64,000 nt of DNA, from positions 605,612 to 669,611 of the forward strand of contig NZ_LN875034.1 of the NCBI RefSeq assembly GCF_001282685.1. The letters are read 5' to 3'. The notes below the pieces were generated by a model that was not told the origin of the DNA, did not search any database, and was given only the letters and a program-made list of their open reading frames with translations. This DNA comes from Niameybacter massiliensis (GTDB lineage Bacteria > Bacillota > Clostridia > Lachnospirales > Cellulosilyticaceae). Made by a program: the position numbers and the translations under genes. Position 1 is the first letter of the stretch; each line of letters opens with the position of its first letter. This document shows positions 45,778 through 54,371 of this stretch, one piece after another.

Positions 45778-46995
45778 ATGAAGGTTGCGGTATTAGGATA
45801 TGGAACAGTTGGATCAGGGGTCGTTGAAGTACTTATGACGAATCAAGAAAGCATTGAGAAGAAGGCAGGAGAACGCTTAGAAGTTAAATATATTTTAGAT
45901 CTTAGAGATTTTGATGAGAGCCCATTGAAAGATAAATTTGTAAAAGATATAAATGTTATTTTAGAAGATGAAGAAGTTAAAGTTGTAGCAGAAGCTTTAG
46001 GTGGTGTAGAGCCAGCCTATACTTTTGTAAAGGGAGCACTTCTTAAAGGGAAGAGTGTAGTGACATCTAACAAAGAACTAGTGGCTACACATGGTCCGGA
46101 ATTATTAGAGGTAGCAAAAAATAATCAATGTAACTTCTTATTTGAAGCAAGTGTAGGGGGCGGTATTCCGATTATTAGACCCCTTAATAACGCTTTAACA
46201 GCTGATGAGATTTATGAAATTACAGGCATTCTTAATGGAACAACAAACTTTATATTAACAAAGATGAAAACAGAAGGTAGAAGCTTTGAAGATGTATTAA
46301 AGGAAGCTCAGGAGCTAGGCTATGCAGAAAGAAATCCAGAAGCTGATGTAGAAGGGCACGATGCATGTCGTAAGATTGCTATTTTAGCTTCTTTAGCATT
46401 AGGTGAACATGTAGACTATAAAGAAATCTTTACAAATGGGATTACACAAATTCAAAAAGAAGATATGGATTATGCAACAAGCTTAGGCTATAGCGTAAAG
46501 CTTCTTGGAAGTTGTAAAAGAACAGAGGATGGCATTTACGCAAGTGTACAACCTACAATGATTCCACAGAAGCATCCATTAGCTAATGTAGAGGATGTAT
46601 TCAATGCAGTACTTGTAAAAGGTAACATGGTTGGGGATGTTATGTTCTATGGTAGAGGAGCGGGGAAACTTCCTACAGCAAGTGCAGTAGTAGCAGATAT
46701 CATTGATGCAGCTAAGCATAAGCAAACGAATATTATGTGTTTCTGGAGTAGAGAAAAAGTAGCCCTTGAACCTTATGAAGGATGTAAAGCAACTTATTTT
46801 GTAAGGCTTAAAGGAAATGCAGTATCAAATGAACAACGCGTACAAGAGGCTTTTGGTAAAGTTGAATGTATCACACCACTTAAAGAAGATGAATATGTAT
46901 TCATCACAGAACGTGCACCTATTCAAGAGTTAGAAGAAAAATTGAATAATCTTAAAGACATAGAAGTAATTAGCAAAATATATATGGAGAAATAA
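45778..46995 (+). CDS. hom: Homoserine dehydrogenase
   Basis: Reduces aspartate semialdehyde to homoserine with NAD(P)H, the branch-point step toward threonine and methionine. It is 405 residues: N-terminal Rossmann VLGYGTVGSGVVE, catalytic-domain NGTTNFILTKM near 157-167 and EGHDACRKIAILASLALG near 189-206, and a C-terminal ACT-like tail from about 325. AAGGAGGGTT upstream makes the ATG at 45778 the start; the frame opening at 45760 is a byproduct. It is followed by an apgM-like gene 39 nt later. Confidence 0.95.
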   Translation: MKVAVLGYGTVGSGVVEVLMTNQESIEKKAGERLEVKYILDLRDFDESPLKDKFVKDINVILEDEEVKVVAEALGGVEPAYTFVKGALLKGKSVVTSNKELVATHGPELLEVAKNNQCNFLFEASVGGGIPIIRPLNNALTADEIYEITGILNGTTNFILTKMKTEGRSFEDVLKEAQELGYAERNPEADVEGHDACRKIAILASLALGEHVDYKEIFTNGITQIQKEDMDYATSLGYSVKLLGSCKRTEDGIYASVQPTMIPQKHPLANVEDVFNAVLVKGNMVGDVMFYGRGAGKLPTASAVVADIIDAAKHKQTNIMCFWSREKVALEPYEGCKATYFVRLKGNAVSNEQRVQEAFGKVECITPLKEDEYVFITERAPIQELEEKLNNLKDIEVISKIYMEK

Positions 46996-47034
46996 AAGGC
47001 TAATTTAATCATGAAATAGAATGAGGGTGAAGAA

Positions 47035-48252
47035 ATGAAATATGTTGTCGTACTGGCAGATGGTATGGCAGATGAGAAACTGGAAGCCTTAAATGGTAAG
47101 ACACCGCTTGAGTATGCCAAGACACCTAATATAGATGCATTAGCACCATATAGCGAAATAGGGTTAGTAAGTACTATTCCAGAAGGTTGTGCTAAGGGAA
47201 GTGATACGGCTAACTTATCAGTACTTGGTTACAATCCAAAGCAATATTATTTTGGGAGAAGTCCATTAGAAGCATTAAGCATGGGGGTTACATTGGAAGA
47301 TAGTGATGTAACCTTTAGAACAAATGTGGTCACTGTAACTGAAGAGGAAGAAGAGTATGAGAATAAAATCATCTTAGATCACAGCTGTGATGAAATCACA
47401 ACAGAAGAAGCAGGTGTGTTGATTGAAGCTATAGAAGCAGCACTTGGTGATGAAATCAAACAATTTTATCCTGGCGTAAGCTATAGGCACTTACTTGTAT
47501 GGGATGGGGGGAGCACAAAGGTAAAACTTACACCTCCACATGACATTTTAGATAAGCGAATTGGTGACTATAAGCCAGAAGGAGACTACCAAGATATCAT
47601 ATGGGAAATGATGAAGAAGAGTTATGAGATTCTTCATAATCACCCTGTTAATCAAGCAAGAAAGGCAAGAGGACTTAAACCAGCTAATAGCATTTGGATT
47701 TGGGGGGAAGGGATTAAGCCAAACTTACCACAATTTAAGGATAAGTATAAGGTAGATGGAGCTGTTATTTCAGCTGTAGACCTTATTAAAGGTATAGGTA
47801 TAGGAGCAGGGATGACTTCTATTGATGTAGAAGGTGCAACGGGCAATGTGCATACCAATTACAAAGGTAAAGCAGATGCAGCCATTAAGACCTTATTAGA
47901 GGATCAAAATGACTTTGTTTATATTCATTTAGAAGGACCAGATGAATGTGGTCATCGAAGTGAGCTAGAAAATAAGGTATCTGCAATTTCTCAAATTGAC
48001 CAGAAGGTAATTGGACCAGTTATACAGGCATTAAAAGAGAAGAATGAGGACTTCAAATTGATGATATTACCTGACCATCCTACACCTTTAAGGCTAAGAA
48101 CCCATACAGATGATCCTGTACCTTATATGATTTATGATTCTACTAAAGTAGGCATAGCAGAACAGAATCAAGAATATAATGAAGCTTGTGCAGGTATGAC
48201 TGGAATATATTTCAAGAATGGCTATGAACTTATGGGACATTTTGTCGAGTAA
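47035..48252 (+). CDS. Cofactor-independent phosphoglycerate mutase-like (ApgM family)
   Basis: A 405-residue alkaline-phosphatase-superfamily protein. N-terminal VVVLADGMADEKLEALNGKT, GCAKGSDTANLSVLGYN near 59-75, GMTSIDVEGATG near 261 and the His-rich GPDECGHRSE and LPDHPTPLR near the C-terminus are the usual metal motifs. In archaea and some bacteria the family interconverts 2- and 3-phosphoglycerate, and some members next to threonine genes have been proposed to be homoserine kinases. Its position directly after hom favours the latter, but a true GHMP thrB exists 4 kb on. GAGGGTGAAG precedes the ATG. Function therefore remains open. Confidence 0.85.
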   Translation: MKYVVVLADGMADEKLEALNGKTPLEYAKTPNIDALAPYSEIGLVSTIPEGCAKGSDTANLSVLGYNPKQYYFGRSPLEALSMGVTLEDSDVTFRTNVVTVTEEEEEYENKIILDHSCDEITTEEAGVLIEAIEAALGDEIKQFYPGVSYRHLLVWDGGSTKVKLTPPHDILDKRIGDYKPEGDYQDIIWEMMKKSYEILHNHPVNQARKARGLKPANSIWIWGEGIKPNLPQFKDKYKVDGAVISAVDLIKGIGIGAGMTSIDVEGATGNVHTNYKGKADAAIKTLLEDQNDFVYIHLEGPDECGHRSELENKVSAISQIDQKVIGPVIQALKEKNEDFKLMILPDHPTPLRLRTHTDDPVPYMIYDSTKVGIAEQNQEYNEACAGMTGIYFKNGYELMGHFVE

Positions 48253-48316
48253 ATTAGTATAATTAAAGAAAAAGTTGAATATTTTTACCGAAGTATATTA
48301 TTTTAGCTGAAATTAA

Positions 48317-48346
48317 TTGTAATAGACTGAAAACTGATGATATAAT
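48317..48346 (+). promoter_or_regulatory. Promoter of lysC
   Basis: TTGTAA (48317-48322) and TATAAT (48341-48346) with an 18-nt spacer and a TGA extended -10, 46 nt before the lysC start. Confidence 0.5.
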
Positions 48347-48392
48347 GTGGTAATTCATAAATTCAGAATAGACGCCTAGAGGAGGAGATAAC

Positions 48393-49601
48393 GTGTTAAT
48401 TGTACAAAAATTTGGAGGTAGCTCTGTTGCCAATGCTGAGCGTATCTTTAACGTTGCCCAAAGGATTGCGGAAACGTATAAAGAGGGAAATGATGTAGTC
48501 GTTGTACTTTCGGCTCAAGGAGATACAACAGATGATTTAATCACTAAGGCAAAAGAAATCAGTAAGAAGCCTTCAAAACGTGAAATGGATATGCTTTTAT
48601 CAACTGGGGAACAACAATCAGTAGCGCTTATGGCAATGGCACTTGCTGAGTTAGGGTATCCAGCAACTTCTTTAAATGCTTATCAAGTAGGGATGATGAC
48701 AACTTCAACATATATGAATGCACGTCTTAAAAAGATTAAACCAGACCGTATTCGTCGTGAGTTAGATAGAAAAAATATTGTTCTTGTAACAGGATTCCAA
48801 GGGATGAATCGTTTTGATGATATTACAACACTTGGACGTGGTGGTTCTGATACAACAGCAGTAGCTATTGCAGCAGCTTTACATGCTGACAAATGTGAAA
48901 TCTACACAGATGTAGATGGTGTATATACAGCAGACCCACGCGTTGTAAAAGATGCAAAGAAGATTGAAGAAATTACATATGATGAAATGTTAGAACTTGC
49001 TTCATTAGGAGCAAAGGTACTTCACAATCGTTCAGTAGAGTTAGCAAAAAAATATAATGTAGAGCTTGTTGTAAGATCAAGTTTAACAAGAGCAGAAGGA
49101 ACAGTAGTTAAGGAGGTTTGTAAAATGGAAAGAATGTTAATTAGTGGTGTAGCTGGAGATGATGAAATCGCACGTGTATCTCTTATTGGTATTGAGGACA
49201 CACCAGGGAAAGCGTTTGATATCTTTACAACATTAGCAAAAAAGAATATTAATGTAGATATTATTCTTCAATCAATTGGTCGTGATGGTACAAAGGATAT
49301 TTCCTTTACAGTAGCTGATACAGCTTTAACAGATGTAAAAGAAATCGTTGCGACACATATGGACCGTTGGGGACTTAAAGATGTAGATTATAATGAAAAT
49401 TTAGCAAAAGTATCTGTAGTAGGTGCAGGTATGGTAGCAAATGCTGGTGTAGCATCAAAAATGTTTGAAGCAATGTACGACACAAACATTAACATACATA
49501 TGATTTCAACATCTGAAATTAAAATTTCTATTTTAATTGATAAAAAAGATATGCATAAAGCAATGAATGCAATTCATGATGCATTTCAACTTGTTGACTA
49601 G
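48393..49601 (+). CDS. lysC: Aspartate kinase
   Basis: Phosphorylates aspartate, the first step to lysine, threonine and methionine. The 402 residues include the N-terminal kinase motif KFGGSSVAN, the loop TTLGRGGSDTTAVAIAAAL near 148-166, and two C-terminal ACT domains (from about 245) for allosteric feedback. The GTG start at 48393 has GAGGAGGAG upstream. A strong internal binding site and ATG at 49125 in frame suggest a separate beta subunit is also made, as in Bacillus aspartokinase II. It is transcribed alone, with its own promoter and terminator. Confidence 0.95.
   Translation: MLIVQKFGGSSVANAERIFNVAQRIAETYKEGNDVVVVLSAQGDTTDDLITKAKEISKKPSKREMDMLLSTGEQQSVALMAMALAELGYPATSLNAYQVGMMTTSTYMNARLKKIKPDRIRRELDRKNIVLVTGFQGMNRFDDITTLGRGGSDTTAVAIAAALHADKCEIYTDVDGVYTADPRVVKDAKKIEEITYDEMLELASLGAKVLHNRSVELAKKYNVELVVRSSLTRAEGTVVKEVCKMERMLISGVAGDDEIARVSLIGIEDTPGKAFDIFTTLAKKNINVDIILQSIGRDGTKDISFTVADTALTDVKEIVATHMDRWGLKDVDYNENLAKVSVVGAGMVANAGVASKMFEAMYDTNINIHMISTSEIKISILIDKKDMHKAMNAIHDAFQLVD
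49111..49127 (+). promoter_or_regulatory. Internal ribosome binding site and start for an aspartokinase beta subunit
   Basis: AAGGAGG (about 49110-49116) lies 8 nt before an in-frame ATG at 49125, codon 245 of lysC. A 158-residue ACT-domain polypeptide beginning MERMLISGVAGDDE would be produced. Known for Bacillus aspartokinase II; inferred here. Confidence 0.6.
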
Positions 49602-49611
49602 TTGAAAGTAG

Positions 49612-49656
49612 ACAGTGGTCCAAGGAGTACAAGTGCTCTGAAGGCCACTGTTTTTC
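49612..49656 (+). terminator. Intrinsic terminator of lysC
   Basis: ACAGTGGTC (49612-49620) pairs with GGCCACTGT (49643-49651) with one U-G pair, followed by TTTTTC. Confidence 0.8.
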
Positions 49657-49779
49657 ATTTTGAAGGATGCTGGCATGTATATTAAAGTTTACTTAAGCTT
49701 GCCTACATGCCCTTACACTTAACCAAATATTTATTTTAGAGGGTGGATTATTTATACGATGAGAGAGGCAGGTGAAGAA

Positions 49780-50388
49780 ATGAACACTATTAGTATGGTG
49801 TTAAGTGCGATTATTCAAGTAATTCTTTTATCTGTTATACCATTTATATGGTGGTTCTTAACTGCTAGAAAGAAGGAACATTTTTTTAGCTGGGTAGGCT
49901 TAAAGAAGCCAGAGATACAAGGTTCAAGGGTAAAGCTTATCTTTTTAATACTTATAGTTTCAATAGTATATATTGTACTCATGTTAATCGTAATGACACA
50001 ATTAATGGATGGCACCAATACAGCAACCACACAGTTTGAAGGCCAAGGATGGGGAGTGGTACCGTCTATACTGATTTTTGCAATCATACAAACAGGCTTA
50101 TCGGAAGAAATATTTTTTAGAGGCTTTCTTGGAAAACGTTTAATTCATAAATTTGGATTCAATGTAGGTAATACAATTCAAGCTATTTTATTTGGTATGA
50201 TTCATGGTATACCATTTGGATTAATGACGGGGAATGTACTGATAACCATTTTACTCATACTTTTGCCAGGAAGTATTGGATGGATACAAGGATGGATGAA
50301 TGAAAAACGTTCTTCGGGCTCAATTATACCAAGTTGGAGCACTCACGCTATAATGAATATTCTCTCTGCATTAAGTAGCGCTTTTTAG
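49780..50388 (+). CDS. CPBP-family (Abi) intramembrane glutamic protease
   Basis: A 202-residue membrane protein with six to seven predicted segments. The CPBP active-site motifs are EEIFFRG (EExxxR) near 110, FGMIHG (FxxxH) near 134 and STHAIMN (HxxxN) near 188, all intact. Substrates of bacterial members are mostly unknown. The ATG at 49780 has GGCAGGTGA upstream and is preferred over ATG 49759. It has no functional link to the neighbouring genes that I can see. This is the second CPBP domain in the window (the other is fused to the permease at 5469). Confidence 0.85.
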   Translation: MNTISMVLSAIIQVILLSVIPFIWWFLTARKKEHFFSWVGLKKPEIQGSRVKLIFLILIVSIVYIVLMLIVMTQLMDGTNTATTQFEGQGWGVVPSILIFAIIQTGLSEEIFFRGFLGKRLIHKFGFNVGNTIQAILFGMIHGIPFGLMTGNVLITILLILLPGSIGWIQGWMNEKRSSGSIIPSWSTHAIMNILSALSSAF

Positions 50389-50405
50389 CCTTCTCTTATG
50401 GATAG

Positions 50406-50435
50406 GTGACATAATGACATAGTTTGATTTATAAT
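50406..50435 (+). promoter_or_regulatory. Promoter candidate for tmk
   Basis: GTGACA (50406-50411), 18-nt spacer, TATAAT (50430-50435). A second TATAAT is at 50440-50445, so the exact -10 is uncertain. Confidence 0.4.
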
Positions 50436-50477
50436 AGCTTATAATAGGTAGATAATTAACTTGAGGAGGACCTAACT

Positions 50478-51101
50478 ATGGCAAAAGGTGTATTTATAGC
50501 ATTAGAAGGTGGCGAAGCAACAGGAAAAACAACAACAGCACAAGCTGTAAAGGAAAAGATGGAGGCTCTTGGATATGAGGTCGTTGTAACAAGAGAACCA
50601 GGTGGGATTCCATCAGCTGAAGCGATAAGAAATAATATTATGGATTTTCATGTAGATCCAAAGACTGAGTTGTTACTCTATGTAGCAGCAAGACGTGAAC
50701 ATCTTGTAAATAAAGTCATTCCAGCATTAGAAGCAGGGAAGATTGTTATAACAGATCGTTTCCACATTAGTTCATTAGTTTATCAAGGATGCGCGAGAGA
50801 ACTTGGCATGGAAGCAGTACGTATGCTTAATGACTTTGCATGTGAAGGGCATTACCCTGACCTAAATATCATTATTGATATTCCAGTTGAAGTGAGTATG
50901 GAAAGAAAAAAAGGTGTAGAAGATATCAATCGTTTAGATTTAGAAGGTTATGCTTTCCATAAGAAAGTAGAAGAAGCTTATAAAATGATTAGTGAAAAAG
51001 GTGAAGATCCAACTTTAGTTATAGATGGAACAAAACCTATGGATGAAATGATAGAAGAAATTTATGAGGTTATTAAAAATAAAGTAGAGGCCATGCAGTA
51101 G
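50478..51101 (+). CDS. tmk: Thymidylate kinase
   Basis: Phosphorylates dTMP to dTDP, 207 residues. P-loop LEGGEATGKTTTAQ near residues 9-22, TREPGGIPSAE near 38-48 and DRFHISSLVYQG near 92-103 (the substrate-binding DRY-type motif, here DRF), plus the LID-like basic region near RKKGVEDINRLD. Size is standard. TGAGGAGG precedes the ATG. Not in an operon with holB as in many Firmicutes, so a second-copy or separate arrangement is possible. Confidence 0.92.
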   Translation: MAKGVFIALEGGEATGKTTTAQAVKEKMEALGYEVVVTREPGGIPSAEAIRNNIMDFHVDPKTELLLYVAARREHLVNKVIPALEAGKIVITDRFHISSLVYQGCARELGMEAVRMLNDFACEGHYPDLNIIIDIPVEVSMERKKGVEDINRLDLEGYAFHKKVEEAYKMISEKGEDPTLVIDGTKPMDEMIEEIYEVIKNKVEAMQ

Positions 51102-51231
51102 CATCTATTTAATCATAGTGCCATAAAGCAGGTCTCGTAACAAATTTATAAAAATAAGCAAATGCTTACCTTTACTAAAAAGACTTGAGACTTAATAAAC
51201 AAGTAAGCCTAGAGAAAGAGGGATTTTAACC

Positions 51232-52140
51232 ATGATTAAAGTAAAAGTACCGGCAACAACAGCTAATATGGGACCTGGTTTTGACAGCATTGGAATGGCA
51301 CTTCAAATGTATAATATTGCTTATGCTGAGGAGATAGAAGAAGGATTAGAAATTATTATTCAAGAAGGAAGTCCGGATATCCCAACGGATGAAACAAACC
51401 TTATCTATAGAAGTATCTGTCACTTTTATAAGGAGATAGGCAAACCAGTACCAGGTATGCGTATTATTCAACAAGATCATATTCCTCATACAAGAGGTCT
51501 TGGAAGTAGTGCGGCATGTATTGTAGCAGGCTTACATATTGCCAATGCCATGAGCCATAGTTTCTTTTCTAAGGAAGAGCTTGTGCAAATGGCAGCACAA
51601 TTAGAAGGGCATCCTGATAATACAACGCCAGCTCTTTTAGGTGGTATGACAATAGGCGCTATGAATGAGGAGGATATGAAATATGTTAAAGTAAAGGTAG
51701 CTGAGAATCTACATTTTGCAGTAATGATTCCAGACTTTACTCTTTCTACAGAAAAGGCTCGTGCAGCACTTCCAACCCATATTCCACTTAAAGATGGAGT
51801 ATTTAATGCGTCACGTGCAGCCCTCCTAGCGGCATCTATGATTACAGGAGATGTAGAGAACTTAAGTATGGCTATGGAAGATCGTTTTCATGAACCTTAC
51901 CGTGAAAGCCTTATCCCTAATATGAGAGAGATATTAGAACATGCGAAGACTTGTGGTGCAAAAGGGACATTTTTAAGTGGAGCTGGACCAACACTTATAG
52001 CAGTTGTAAGAAATGTTGTTTCCTTTAGAAAGGAAATGGTTGAATTCCTTGGTGGCTTAGAGCAAGATTGGCAAGTCCAAATGCTTCAAGCGGACCAAGG
52101 TGGTGCTAAAGTTTGGATTGATGAAGAGTTGAAATACTAA
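51232..52140 (+). CDS. thrB: Homoserine kinase, GHMP family
   Basis: Phosphorylates homoserine to O-phosphohomoserine, the step before threonine synthase. The 302 residues carry the GHMP motifs: N-terminal VPATTANMGPGFDSIG, the ATP-binding HTRGLGSSAACIVAG near 85-99 and the C-terminal GTFLSGAGPTLIAV near 248. It lies apart from hom and lysC, separated by the CPBP and tmk genes. AGAGGGATTT is the binding site. The bidirectional terminator at 52158 ends it. With an ApgM-like gene next to hom, two candidates for the same step exist in the window. Confidence 0.94.
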   Translation: MIKVKVPATTANMGPGFDSIGMALQMYNIAYAEEIEEGLEIIIQEGSPDIPTDETNLIYRSICHFYKEIGKPVPGMRIIQQDHIPHTRGLGSSAACIVAGLHIANAMSHSFFSKEELVQMAAQLEGHPDNTTPALLGGMTIGAMNEEDMKYVKVKVAENLHFAVMIPDFTLSTEKARAALPTHIPLKDGVFNASRAALLAASMITGDVENLSMAMEDRFHEPYRESLIPNMREILEHAKTCGAKGTFLSGAGPTLIAVVRNVVSFRKEMVEFLGGLEQDWQVQMLQADQGGAKVWIDEELKY

Positions 52141-52157
52141 GAGAAAGTAACTAATAA

Positions 52158-52208
52158 AAAAGGTGCCGTTACCTAGTGATTAAATAACACTAGGTAACGG
52201 CACCTTTA
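52158..52208. terminator. Bidirectional terminator between thrB and the nucleoside permease
   Basis: A 20-bp perfect stem: AAAGGTGCCGTTACCTAGTG (ending 52178) with its complement 52188-52207. A-rich sequence flanks one side and TTTAA the other. Confidence 0.85.
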
Positions 52209-52223
52209 ATGTATATGCAGAAA

Positions 52224-53177
52224 TTATCTTTCTGAATGTTTGAATGGTTCTCCAGATGCTTTTGGCGCTTGTGATGATTTTGAGAATACAACAAGTGCTA
52301 AAAGTGTCATTACATAAGGGAAGATCTTAAGGAATACTGGAGGAATTGCTTGGAACTGAGGTAATACATCTGATACGTTTGAAATAGTCCAAGCTGTACC
52401 AAAGAATAATGTTGCAGCTACGATAGCAAGAGGTCTCCATTGACCGAAGATAAGAGCTGCAAGAGCAAGGAATCCAAAACCACCAACAGTACCATTGAAC
52501 TCACCAGCAAATGTTACAAGGTAGATTGCACCACCTAAACTACCAAGTGCTCCTGAGATGATAACACCGATATAACGCATTTTGTAAACGTTAATACCAG
52601 CAGCATCAGAAGCATGTGGATTTTCACCACAAGAACGTAATCTGAGACCAAAGCTTGTTTTGTAAAGTAAGAAACAAGTAATAGCGATAATAATGATTAC
52701 AACCCAAGTTGTGATGTATGAGTTTTTGAAGAATAAATCTCCAATTACAGGAATGTCTTTTAAAACAGGAATATCAAATTTTGTAAAACCTTTAACACGG
52801 ATAGTACCACTACCTGTAATGTTACGTGCTAAGAAGAGTGTAAGTGAGCCAGCCATCATATTGATTGCTGTACCACTAATAACTTGGTTTGCACAAAGGT
52901 TAATACTTGCAAATGCATGTAAGAGAGAGAAAATACCTCCGACTACAGCAGCTACAATAAGACCAATCCATACTGGAGCATTGCTACCAGCAGGGAAAAC
53001 AGTTTCTAAAGATACAATGGTTAAAGCACAAGCGAATGAACCGATAATCATAAATCCATCTAGACCAATGTTAACAACACCACTTCGTTCACAGTAAAGT
53101 GCTCCAAGGGCAGTAATGAGAAGAGGAATTGTTAAAGCAATAGCATAAGGAAAGATTTGAACAAGTGTTTCCCACAT
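52224..53177 (-). CDS. Nucleoside ABC importer permease, NupQ-like
   Basis: Inner-membrane permease of the BMP-type nucleoside transporter (branched-chain-amino-acid-permease fold), 317 residues with about eight to nine predicted segments. Motifs such as EAGVVNIGLDG-like CERSGVVNIGLDGFM near residue 30 and RLRSCGENPHASDAAGINV near 178 are typical. Last gene of the minus-strand operon; only 3 nt separate it from the NupP-like gene. Together with the BMP lipoprotein and ATPase it imports nucleosides (inference from family). Confidence 0.9.
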   Translation of the reverse strand: MWETLVQIFPYAIALTIPLLITALGALYCERSGVVNIGLDGFMIIGSFACALTIVSLETVFPAGSNAPVWIGLIVAAVVGGIFSLLHAFASINLCANQVISGTAINMMAGSLTLFLARNITGSGTIRVKGFTKFDIPVLKDIPVIGDLFFKNSYITTWVVIIIIAITCFLLYKTSFGLRLRSCGENPHASDAAGINVYKMRYIGVIISGALGSLGGAIYLVTFAGEFNGTVGGFGFLALAALIFGQWRPLAIVAATLFFGTAWTISNVSDVLPQFQAIPPVFLKIFPYVMTLLALVVFSKSSQAPKASGEPFKHSER

Positions 53178-53180
53178 AAT

Positions 53181-54371
53181 TTACTCATCCTCCTTTTTGG
53201 TTTCTTCATTATAGTCTGTTGGTTCTGTTTTTGGAGCTAAAGGTACATTGGAAATAGCTGTTTCAGAAGTTAATTCTTCAGAAAGGCTTGGTGAACTTGT
53301 TACCTCAGCTTGAGCAGATTCTTTTTTGTCTTGACGTTTTTTAATAGTACGATCAATCCAACCTTCAATAAGCATACTTGTAGCAGCAAAGTAAATAATA
53401 GTTGCAATAATTGTATCAGCAATTTCTGGTGGAATCTTTGTAGCAGCACTCATGAAACCACGACCTGCGTAAAGAATACCAAAGAATAATGCAGCAAGAA
53501 GTGCACCGATTGGTGTGTTTGCACCAAGAAGGGCAACAGCAATACCATCAAAACCTTGAGTTGGGATAACCCCTAATTGGATACAAGATGCGTTACCTGC
53601 ATAGTGTACAACACCAGCAAGGCCAGCGAGTCCACCAGCGATCATCATAGAAGCGATGATATTTTTATTAACAGAGATACCAGCATATTCAGCAGCGTAA
53701 CGGTTGAAACCTACTGATTTTAACTGATAACCAAAAGTTGTTTTGTTTAAGATAAAAGCAACGATAATAACGCCTAAGATAGCAATAAAGATACCTAAGT
53801 TGATGTAAGAACCACCAAATAAGCTTGACATTGCATCTGAACGAAGCGTTGCGTTTGGTGTTAACAGGCGAGATTCTGTTTCCATTGTACCTGTAAAACG
53901 TGCTTTAACAGCATAGTATACAACCCAGTTTGCAATCCAGTTCATCATAATAGATGATACAACTTCATGTACGTTGAATTTAGCTTTAAGAAGACCTGGT
54001 ACGATTCCCCATACAGCACCACCAAGCATACCAGAGATGATCATGATTGGAAGAAGAACAAATGCAGGAAGAGTAGGGAAGCTAAGACCTACTGCTGTTG
54101 CACAGAAGCCACCAAAGAGCATTTGACCAGGTGCACCGATATTAAAGAGGCCTGTTCTAAATGCAAAGGCTACAGAAAGACCTGTTAAAATCAGTGGTGT
54201 AGCAGTTGCAATGGTATTACCGATACGTTCAATATTTTTAAGCGCACCTTGTAGAAGATAACTAAAGCCTGTAAAAGGATTATGTCCAGTAATGGCCATA
54301 AAGATTGCACCAACAGCCAGGCCAAGGAAAATAGAAATTAAAGAGACAAGTAATTTCTTATATCTACTCAT
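53181..54371 (-). CDS. Nucleoside ABC importer permease, NupP-like
   Basis: The larger permease, 396 residues, with an extra charged C-terminal tail of about 60 residues (from about residue 335), rich in Lys, Glu and Ser. Membrane segments begin near residue 8 and the conserved AFRTGLFNIGAPGQMLFGG is near 69-87, with GFNRYAAEYAGISVNKN near 216. Its start overlaps the ATPase gene end by 8 nt and its stop is 3 nt from the next permease start, so translation is coupled. Forms a heterodimer with the NupQ-like subunit. Confidence 0.9.
   Translation of the reverse strand: MSRYKKLLVSLISIFLGLAVGAIFMAITGHNPFTGFSYLLQGALKNIERIGNTIATATPLILTGLSVAFAFRTGLFNIGAPGQMLFGGFCATAVGLSFPTLPAFVLLPIMIISGMLGGAVWGIVPGLLKAKFNVHEVVSSIMMNWIANWVVYYAVKARFTGTMETESRLLTPNATLRSDAMSSLFGGSYINLGIFIAILGVIIVAFILNKTTFGYQLKSVGFNRYAAEYAGISVNKNIIASMMIAGGLAGLAGVVHYAGNASCIQLGVIPTQGFDGIAVALLGANTPIGALLAALFFGILYAGRGFMSAATKIPPEIADTIIATIIYFAATSMLIEGWIDRTIKKRQDKKESAQAEVTSSPSLSEELTSETAISNVPLAPKTEPTDYNEETKKEDE

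Noticed and set aside
48253..48392. Lysine riboswitch before lysC
   Set aside because: The gap is about 140 nt and the promoter leaves only about 40 nt of leader, too short for an L-box.
40685..51170. AAGCAAATGCTT-type palindrome found near 40693 and 51157
   Set aside because: Only two imperfect copies before unrelated genes; likely chance in AT-rich DNA.
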